Assembly: GCF_045063725.1 (NCBI RefSeq)
Contig: NZ_CP173695.1
DNA from: Sellimonas catena
GTDB taxonomy: Bacteria; Bacillota; Clostridia; Lachnospirales; Lachnospiraceae
DNA: 64,000 bases
Direction: 5' to 3' (one strand)
In this document: piece after piece, positions 8,879-17,900 of the stretch
How the letters are laid out: every line of letters starts with the position of its first letter
Numbering within the stretch: position 1 is the stretch's first letter
The notes under the pieces: model-generated
What the model was told of the DNA's origin: nothing
What the model saw: only the letters and a program-made list of their open reading frames with translations
Database searches by the model: none
Made by a program: the position numbers and the translations under genes

Positions 8879-9604
8879 GTGAATATGAAATTGATAAAAA
8901 ATACGGAAAATATTAGTAAAGAGAAAATAACCTTGTTTTGTCTGCCATTTGCGGGAGGCGGTGCTTCTGCTTATAACCAGTGGGCGAAAAAGATGCAGGG
9001 GAAAGTAACGGTATGTCCAGTTCAGCTTCCGGGAAGGGAAGAACAGATCATGGAGAAACCGTATATAGATATGTCGGTTATGTTAGATGACCTAGAAGAG
9101 GCTGTAAGAAAGGTTGTGTACGGACCGTATGCCTTATGGGGACACAGTATGGGTGGGAAGATCTCTTATGAGCTGGAAAAACGGTTGGAGGCAGCGGGAT
9201 ATACTGCAAAATGTCTGTTTATTTCCGGCAGCCGGGTTCCTAGTATTCCGGAGCCAAATCCAATCTATCATCTTCCGGATGAAGCGTTTAAGAGGGAACT
9301 GGGAAGATTTGAAGGGACGCCAAAAGAGATACTAGAGAATCAGGAATTGTTGGATTTCTTTCTGCCTATGCTGCGGGCGGATTTTACCATGGATGAAACG
9401 TATTATGATAAAGCGGGAGTAGTGCTGCATACACCTATCTCTGCATTTGGCGGAGAAAAGGACGACGAAGCGGATGAGAGTGCGATCTTGGAATGGGGAA
9501 AGTATACGGACAATGATTTTAACTACCGGATATTTCCGGGAGGACATTTTTATCTGAGGGATTGTGAAGACGAAGTAATAAGTGAGGTCATGAGACTGCT
9601 TTAG
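8879..9604 (+). CDS. Type II thioesterase of the NRPS cluster
   Basis: A 241-residue alpha/beta hydrolase of the GrsT/YbtT type. Landmarks are the N-terminal FAGGGASAYNQW, the nucleophile elbow GHSMGG (Ser90) and the C-terminal catalytic His in FPGGHFYLRD. Such enzymes act in trans and hydrolyse wrongly primed or stalled acyl groups from carrier proteins. GTG at 8879 is 8 bases after AGAGGA; an ATG at 8885 is the alternative start. It is the first gene of a nearly gapless operon (10 bases to the next gene), so the operon promoter should lie in 8796-8878, where I see no strong consensus. Confidence 0.88.
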   Translation: MNMKLIKNTENISKEKITLFCLPFAGGGASAYNQWAKKMQGKVTVCPVQLPGREEQIMEKPYIDMSVMLDDLEEAVRKVVYGPYALWGHSMGGKISYELEKRLEAAGYTAKCLFISGSRVPSIPEPNPIYHLPDEAFKRELGRFEGTPKEILENQELLDFFLPMLRADFTMDETYYDKAGVVLHTPISAFGGEKDDEADESAILEWGKYTDNDFNYRIFPGGHFYLRDCEDEVISEVMRLL

Positions 9605-9614
9605 AGAATGAAAA

Positions 9615-10301
9615 ATGGAGATTAAACGATACGGAGAAAAGGAATTTCTGTCAGCAGACAAACTTTATATCCGTGAAAATGAGATACATATATGGTGTAT
9701 CCGCTGGCCTGAAATGACAGATTTCTTGAAGAACCATGAATATATCCTGAGTGGGCAGGAATTGGAGCAAGCCGGAAGATTCCGTTTTCCTGAAGACAGG
9801 ATGCGTTATATAGCCGGGAAGGTTGTCGTGCGGATCCTCTTAAAAAGATACTTAGATATGGAAACGATTGATTTTTCTGTCAATGAACTGGGTAAGCCTT
9901 ATCATAAAAAGATTGCGGGAAAGCGGACAGTGGATTTTAACATTTCGCACTCGGGTGAATTCATACTGGCGGTATTCGCTGTCGGAATGGATATCGGAGT
10001 AGATGTGCAGGAGATGGCAGAGTGCCCGGACTATAGGGAGATAGCGGAAAATTTTTATACTGCAGAAGAAGCGGAAGATGTAAAAAATGAAGGACCGGAT
10101 CTGTTTTTCCAGTACTGGGCGGCGAAAGAGGCATATGTAAAGGCGCTTGGAATTGGATTAGGAAGAGGAATGGATTTCTTCTCTGTCAGAAACGAGAAAA
10201 TTGCAGAAAAAGATAAGAAAGATCAGGACTGGTTTCTGTATCCGGTCAGGATCAAAGGATATGCTGCGTATGTGGCGGCGCATGAGAAAGGAGACAGATA
10301 A
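9615..10301 (+). CDS. Sfp-type 4'-phosphopantetheinyl transferase
   Basis: The protein is 228 residues, the usual length of Sfp-like enzymes. Motifs include the CoA-binding region with VDFNISHSGEF, the Mg-binding GVDVQEM, and WAAKEAYVKALGIGLG. It should transfer phosphopantetheine from CoA to the carrier-domain serines of the two NRPSs (Ser33, Ser1458 and Ser2508 of the first; Ser1450 of the second). Carrying its own activating enzyme makes the cluster self-sufficient after transfer to a new host. One base separates it from the aryl ligase gene; a short frame extending the ligase upstream into this gene is not used, because the ATG at 10303 has its own GGAG. Confidence 0.9.
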   Translation: MEIKRYGEKEFLSADKLYIRENEIHIWCIRWPEMTDFLKNHEYILSGQELEQAGRFRFPEDRMRYIAGKVVVRILLKRYLDMETIDFSVNELGKPYHKKIAGKRTVDFNISHSGEFILAVFAVGMDIGVDVQEMAECPDYREIAENFYTAEEAEDVKNEGPDLFFQYWAAKEAYVKALGIGLGRGMDFFSVRNEKIAEKDKKDQDWFLYPVRIKGYAAYVAAHEKGDR

Positions 10302-10302
10302 A

Positions 10303-11892
10303 ATGGGTTATAAGAAAGATATGAGCAAATATGAGAATCTGGAAGGCTGGGAGAGATGTGGATTTGGAGAACAGCTTGATAGGTGGGCGGAAAAATATGG
10401 AGAAAGAATTGCGGTCACGGACAGTGAAGACGAGATCAGTTATATGGAATTAAAGCAAAAAGCAGATTGTCTTGCGGCAGCTTTTCTGCGTAAAGGGATT
10501 TTAAAGGGAGACAAAGTGCTTGTGCAGCTTCCGAACAGGATTTCTTTTGTGATCGTGTTTTTTGCGCTTTCCAAGATTGGGGCGGTGCCAATCATGATGC
10601 TGCCGGCCCACAGGGAGGCGGAACTGGAAGGAATTATTGAACTGGCAAAGCCGGCCGCTTATATTGTGGTGGAGAAATATCTGGGATTTTCATATGTGCC
10701 GATGGCAAATGCGATGAAAGAGAAATATTCATGTATCCGGCATATATTTGTAGATAGCGAATCCGGGGATATCAGTGGAATGATTGCGGAAACGTATGGA
10801 GAAAATGGAGCATTTCCGGCTGTGGATGGGTATGAAACGGCGGTGCTTTTGCTGTCCGGCGGGACGACAGGGGTTCCGAAACTGATTCCGCGCACCCATA
10901 CGGATTATATGTATAATGCCCGCATGTCCGCGAAGAGATGCCGTCTGGATAGCAGTGACGTTTATCTGGCGTCTCTTCCGGTAGCTCATAATTTCCCGTT
11001 ATGCTGCCCGGGGCTTTTAGGCACGCTGGACGTGGGAGGAAAAGTTGTGCTTGCGTCTGCGACCAGCCCGGATGATATCCTTGACGCAATTACAGAGGAA
11101 GGTGTCACGATAACGGCATTGGTTCCTGCTATGGTTACTGTGTGCATGGAAATGCTGGAATGGGATGAAGATTATGATATATCCAGCCTGCGGATTTTGC
11201 AGGTGGGCGGCGCAATGCTGGAAGATTCCCTTGCGGATAAGATCATTGAAGAATGGCCGTGTAAACTGATGCAGGTATTTGGTACGGCGGAGGGGCTACT
11301 GTCCTTTACTAGCCCGGAGGATGAAGGTTCCCTGATCGCAAGATGCCAGGGAACTCCGGTGTCTCCTGCGGATGAAGTGAAGATTGTGGATGAAGAAGAT
11401 AAGGCCGTACCGGAAGGAGTTTTTGGGGAATTATTATCCAGAGGCCCGTATACGATTGATGGTTATTATATGGCGGAGGAAGCGAATAAAAAGAGCTTTA
11501 CGTCGGACGGATTTTACCGGACGGGCGATAAAGCTATGTGGACGAAAGACGGAAGGTTACGTTTGGGCGGGAGGATCAAAGAGCAGATTAACCGCGCCGG
11601 AGAAAAGATCATGCCTTCAGAGATTGAAGCTTATCTTTGCAGGCATTCGAAAATCAAAGAGGCAGCCGTTGTCGGCGTTACGGATGAAACCCTTGGAAAC
11701 CGGATATGTGCATTCCTTGTGACCGATGATGAAGCCGGGATCGATTTGCAGGAAATACACAGGTTCCTGCGGGAAATAGGCGTTGCGGCGTATAAAATGC
11801 CGGATCAGATAGAACGGGTAGAGACATGGCCGCTGACCAGCGTAGGAAAAATAGATAAGAAAGCATTAGAACGTATGGCGCAGGAAAAATAG
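10303..11892 (+). CDS. Aryl-AMP ligase (salicylate/2,3-DHB-activating, YbtE/DhbE/EntE family)
   Basis: A 529-residue stand-alone adenylation enzyme: SGGTTGVPK (A3), FGTAEGLL (A5), YRTGDKA (A7) and a C-terminal GKIDKKAL (A10). It activates an aryl acid as the AMP ester and loads the N-terminal carrier domain of the next protein. The pocket stretch AHNFPLCCPG puts Asn230, Phe231 and Cys235 at positions equivalent to DhbE Asn235, Tyr236 and Ser240. From memory, Asn-Tyr-Ser goes with 2,3-dihydroxybenzoate and Asn-Phe-Cys with salicylate, and AEGLL in place of AEGLV points the same way. Salicylate is thus the likely substrate, but no gene making it is in the window. Confidence 0.88.
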   Translation: MGYKKDMSKYENLEGWERCGFGEQLDRWAEKYGERIAVTDSEDEISYMELKQKADCLAAAFLRKGILKGDKVLVQLPNRISFVIVFFALSKIGAVPIMMLPAHREAELEGIIELAKPAAYIVVEKYLGFSYVPMANAMKEKYSCIRHIFVDSESGDISGMIAETYGENGAFPAVDGYETAVLLLSGGTTGVPKLIPRTHTDYMYNARMSAKRCRLDSSDVYLASLPVAHNFPLCCPGLLGTLDVGGKVVLASATSPDDILDAITEEGVTITALVPAMVTVCMEMLEWDEDYDISSLRILQVGGAMLEDSLADKIIEEWPCKLMQVFGTAEGLLSFTSPEDEGSLIARCQGTPVSPADEVKIVDEEDKAVPEGVFGELLSRGPYTIDGYYMAEEANKKSFTSDGFYRTGDKAMWTKDGRLRLGGRIKEQINRAGEKIMPSEIEAYLCRHSKIKEAAVVGVTDETLGNRICAFLVTDDEAGIDLQEIHRFLREIGVAAYKMPDQIERVETWPLTSVGKIDKKALERMAQEK

Positions 11893-11906
11893 AAGGAGAC
11901 AGAATC

Positions 11907-14900
11907 ATGGAATATATAGAGATAAAGGAACAGATCAAACAAAAGCTGCCGGTAGCCAGAGATTTGGGGGATTCCGAAAATCTGCTGGAGCTTGGGCTTT
12001 CATCCCTGACAATCATGCGTCTGGTAAACCAGTGGAGAAAACAGGGGGTTAAGGTTTCATTCGGTTCATTGATGGAAAATCCTACCCTTGAAGGCTGGTG
12101 GGCGCTGATCCAGCGCAGCATGAAGAAAAAAGCGGGCAAAAAACGGGCGCAAGAATCTAAGATAACGCCGGAAAAGGATATGAAACAGCCGTTTCCTTTA
12201 ACAGACGTACAGTATGCATATTGGGTTGGCAGGGATGAAGAACAGGCTCTTGGAGGAATAGACTGTCATGCGTATTTAGAGTTTGATGGGGGAAATATAG
12301 ATCCGGAGCGTCTGGAAAAAGCATGGAATGTACTGCAGTATCATCATCCTATGCTGCGCGCCTGCTTTTTGGATGATGGAACACAGAAAATCCTGGATAA
12401 GCCGTATTGTGAAAAAATAAAGGTTCATGATTTTTCCCGGATGTCATCTGAGGAAGCAGAGGCAATGGCAGTATCTGTCAGAGAACGTTTATCCCATCGG
12501 AAGTTAAAGATTGAGGAAGGCGAAGTAGCAGGAATAGAGCTTACGCTTTTTCCTGAAAATAAGGCACGCCTTCATGTGGACATGGCACTTTTGGTTGCTG
12601 ATGTACAGAGTCTGCAGATATTATTGAGGGATTTGGCATCTGCTTACCGAGGGGAAAACCTGCCGAAAGAATCAAAAGGGTGGAATTTTGCTTCCTATCT
12701 AGAACGGCAGAAACAGGAAGAAGGGGAGGAACGGAAAAACGCAGAAAAATACTGGAAGAATCGTTTAGAGCATTTGCCAAAAGGCCCTGACCTTCCATTG
12801 GCAAAACGTCCGCAAGAAGTGGAAAAAACGGTGTTCAACCGCAGGATTGTGAGAATCGAAAAGGAAGAATGGGATCATTTGCAAATGCGGGCAAAAAAAT
12901 ACCAGACAACTCCGGCAATGGTTCTTCTTACTGCATATGCGGTGGTTCTGGAACGATGGAGCAGGAATCATTGTTTCCTTATTAACATTCCGTTTTTTAA
13001 CCGGAAAACAGAGCAGCAGGGGTTAGAGGAAGTAATAGCAGATTTTACTACTCTGTTATTGCTGGAGATTAACTGCGAAGAAAATCCGACTTTTGCGGAA
13101 TTGTTGGACAGGATTCAGAAGCAGCTTCATGAGGATATGAAGTATACGGCATATTCCGGCGTGCAAGTACAGAGAGACATTGCGCAGATGTGTGGGGACG
13201 CATCGGCAGTGGCGCCGGTTGTTTTTGCCTGCAATCTGGGAACGCCGTTGGTAAATGATACGTTCCGGAATGAACTGGGGCAGTTTTCCTATATGATTTC
13301 CCAGACGCCGCAGGTGTGGAATGATTTTCAGAGTTATGAAGATGAAAATGGCGTACAGCTTACATGGGACAGCGTGGATGAGTTATTCCCGGAGAATATG
13401 ATCCCGGATATGTTGGAGAGTTTTGAGATTCTTCTGCATGAATTGGGAAAGAAGGACTGGAATCAGAGATTTGATGTGCTTCCTGAAAAAAGAAAAAGAG
13501 AAATTGAAGATACAGCGCGTACAGGAGTGCCGGAGCGTGTGGAATGCCTGCATTGGGCTGTTATGAACCATGCGGAAGTTTGCCCGGAAGATATTGCGCT
13601 TATTGATGCGGGAAGCGGAAGATCGGTATCCTATGGGGAATTAAAAGCACGGGCAACAGCAGTGGCGGCAGGAATTTCAGAAAAGGATATTAAGGGCGTC
13701 CCGGTTGCACTTACCCTGCCGCGCGGGATAGAACAGATCGAGTCGGCATTAGGAATTTTGCTTTCCGGAAATTCATACCTTCCGGTCAGCTTAAGCCAGC
13801 CTAAAGATCGGAGAGCGTTAATCCATGAGAAGACGGGAGTCCGCTATGTGGTCACGAATCGGGAATTATCCGAAAAACTGGACTGGCCGGAAGGTACGGA
13901 AATCCTTGTGATGGAAGGTATGGAAGAGGGACAGGAAAATGTGAGAATGCCAGAGGTGTCGCCGAAGGACAGCGCCTATATCATCATGACGTCAGGCTCT
14001 ACAGGTGTTCCGAAGGGTGTAGAGATTGCGCATGAAAGCGCATGGAATACGGTTCAGGATATTAATGAAAAGTACCATGTGACAAGTGCAGATCGGGCGC
14101 TGGCTGTATCAGCTATGGATTTTGACCTGTCGGTATATGATGTTTTTGGAATTTTAGGCGCAGGAGGAACATTGGTATTGCTTCCAGAGCAGGAGAGAAG
14201 GAATGCGGATTACTGGCTGGAACAAGTGTTGAAATATCAGATTACCGTTTGGAATTCAGTGCCGGTGCTTCTGGATATGCTTTTGATACGGGCGGAATCC
14301 ATGAAACAGAAACTGCCGATCAGGGCGGTTATGCTTTCCGGAGATTGGATTGGGATGGATCTCCCGCAGAGGGTTGCGGCATGGACAGAGGATTGCCAGT
14401 TTGTCGCTATGGGAGGAGCTACAGAGGCAAGTATCTGGTCCAATTATCAGAATGTTACCCTGCCGATGCCGAAAAACTGGAAATCTATTCCCTATGGAAA
14501 GCCACTCAGATATCAGGCATATCGTGTTGTGGATGAGTATGGAAGGGATTGCCCTTACTGGGCAGAAGGCGAACTCTGGATTGGCGGTTTTGGTGTAGCA
14601 AAAGGATATAGGGGAGATTCTGCGCTTACGGGGCAGAAATTTATCACAGATCAGTATGGAAGATGGTATCGGACCGGTGATCTCGGAAGAATCTGGGATG
14701 ATGAGATAATTGAATTTTTGGGAAGAAAAGATCATCAGGTAAAGATCCGTGGACACAGGATTGAATTGGGAGAAATTGAACATGCGATTCAGGAGTTTCC
14801 GGGTGTGGCTCATGCAGTTGTTGATACAGTTAGTGATGGTCATGGCAATAAAACGCTGGCTGCTTATATCGGAGCGCCGATACAGGAAGATTCTAAAGTT

Positions 14901-17900
14901 ACAACGTATTTGTACGGCACAGATATCTTTGGCGGAGGCTGGAAAGAACTGAAGGATGATGTCAGCAATTGGCAGATGCAGCAGGAACGGAAGACAGCAT
15001 ACAAAAATTTCCTTGCCTATGCAGACCAGAGATGTGTACAGCTTATGCTGGAGACACTCATAGAGTTAGGTATTTTTGTATCAGAGAAGGAAGTTCTTTC
15101 GCAAAAGGAAATTTTTGAAAAAGGGAGCATTACGGAAACACAGAAGAATACTGTGGCAAGATGGTTGGAAATTTTAAAGAAGGAAGGAATCCTGAGAGAA
15201 GAGGACGGCAGACTATCGCGTACCGGGAAGGAAGTGGCTGTACCGGAAAAAGCTGGAGATGCGGAAACGTATTTTAAGAAACTGAAGCCGTATCTGAAGC
15301 ATATGGTTACTGGGAATGAAGTTCCGCTGGACGTATTCTACCAGAAAGAGCCGGCTTTGGCTCCGAATATGCTGCTTCGGAGGATTCCGGGCTGCGAGGA
15401 AACAGTGGAAAGACTGGTGCAGGGATTAAGGCTTCTGGCAGAAGAACGCAGAAAAGAGCCACTCCAGATTATAGAAATTGGTACAAGGGACACTGCAATT
15501 ACAAGACAGTTTTTGAATGCACTGGAAGATGTAAGCGTGGCTTATACATATGCGGATTCTTCAAAATATTTTCTGCAGGAAGCAGAGAAAGAACTTGCGG
15601 GATATGAGAGAGTCGAGTTTGAGATGCTGAATCTGGAAGAAGGCATGGATAAGCAGCAGATGTCCTTGCATAGTTATGACGTTGTGATATCGGTAAATGC
15701 TTTACATAGAAATATTGATGCTGCGGATGCGGTAAAGAAAGTAGCGGAATTACTGAAGCCAAACGGAATATTGCTGATGACTGACCTTGTGGTAAGGACA
15801 TACCTTCAGGAACTTACAGCGGCTTTTTTGGAAAATGGTTTTGCGGATATTCGGGACAAGAGAAAAGAAGCAGGGCTGGTTACCCCGGACTGCCTGCTGT
15901 GGAGAGAATGTTTATCAGAGGCAGGATTGGGCGAAGACTGTGCTGTGACAGAGAGATATGGAAGATGTATATGCTGCAGCAGACAGCAGGCGTCTGTCCT
16001 GTCCTATCATAATGGAGCACTAAGGGAATATCTGTCAGAAAAACTGCCGGAGTATATGGTTCCACAGAACTATCATTTCATGGAGCAGCTCCCAACATTG
16101 TCCAATGGGAAGATTAACAGGAAGCAATTGCGGGAAGATTTTAAAGAAGAAACTGCGGTTATCCGATTTTCAAAGGCAACGACAGAAACAGAAGAAAAGC
16201 TTTTAGATATCTGGAAACAATTATTTGGATATGAAAATATCGGAATTGAAGATAATTATTTTAGCCTTGGGGGAGACTCGCTGATTGCCACAAGGTTGAT
16301 CTCGGAAGTACAGACAACCTTCGGCTGCAAAATAACGATCAGTACGATTTTTGAAAATCTGACCGTAAAATCTCTGGCAAAAGCTATTGAACAGTCCGAA
16401 CAGAAAGAAGAAGATACACTGCAGATCAAACCGAATCTGGAGGAAGCATATCATTCGTTCCCATTAACCGATGTGCAGTATGCTTACTGGCTTGGCAGAA
16501 GCGGATTGTATGAATTGGGAAATGTTGCAACACACTGTTATTTTGAACTGGATGCAGACGGCCTTGATACTGAGTGCGCAGAGACGGCATGGAATCTGTT
16601 GATACAGAGGCACGGGATGATGCGTGTTATTATCCAGCCGGATGGTATGCAGCGCATACTGGAGAATACTCCCCAGTATCATATTGACGTGACGGATATC
16701 CGACAATTGGAAGTGACAGAAAAAGAAAAGGCATTGGATGAAAAACGGGCAGAGATGTCTCATCAGGTAATTCAGACAGATGAATGGCCTCTGTTTGATG
16801 TGCGAATCACTAAAATAGAGGACCAGAAGCATAGAATCCATATCAGTTTTGACAATATTATCTTTGATGGCTGGAGTATGTTCCATCTCTTAGATGAGTG
16901 GGCAGAAGTATATCGAAATGGAAAAGCGGAAATGTCGATTACTTTGTCTTTCCGGGATTACGTGCTGGGACTGGAGCAGATAAAGTCTACCTCTGCTTAT
17001 GAGAAAGATAAAAAATATTGGGAAGACCGGGTGGAGACTTTTGCGGACGCACCGGATCTGCCGCTTGCAAAGAACGAAAGCCAGATTACAGAGCAGCGTT
17101 TCTGTCGCCGGAGCGCAAAACTGTCACAGAAAGAATGGCAGTCTGTAAAAGACGCGGCGGGAAGACTGGAGGTAACGCCTTCTGTTCTTTTGATGAGTGC
17201 TTATGCGGAGACTCTCCGTTTGTGGAGCAGTAATAAGGATTTTACACTTAATCTGACGCAGTTTGACCGGAAACAATTGCATCCGGAAGTGAACAATCTG
17301 GTTGGAGATTTTACAACACTGACATTGCTGGAGATAAAGAATGCAGGGAATAATTTTGCGGAAAGGACAAAGGCAATTCAGAAGCAGCTTACAGAAGATC
17401 TGGAGCATACAGCTTATGGCGCGGTTGAACTGGAGCGCGAATTAAAGAAAAAGACTGGAAATATGCGGGGCGCTATTATGCCGGTAGTGTTTACCAGTGG
17501 TCTTGGCGTGGAGCAGTGGAATGAAGGAAAGTGGCTTGGAAAACTGAACTATAACATTTCACAGACGCCGCAGGTGTGGCTGGATCATCAGGTGGTTGAA
17601 ATGGATGGCTGTTTATGCCTGTTTTGGGATTCCGTGGACGAATTATTTTATCCAGGAATGCTAGATGAGATGTTCCGGGCATATACCGGCCTGCTTCATA
17701 CGCTAGCAGTTCATCCGGAGATCATGCAGGAAAAAACGGCAAGTCTGGTAACAGCGGAAATTTCAGAAAAACGGCGTCAGGCGAATGAAACGGCGGCTGA
17801 ATTTGAAGAGAAAACGTTGGATGGATTATTCTTGGAGTCGGCAGACAAATTTCCGGATAAGGAGGCGCTGGTAACGTGCAGCAGGCGGATGACATATCGG

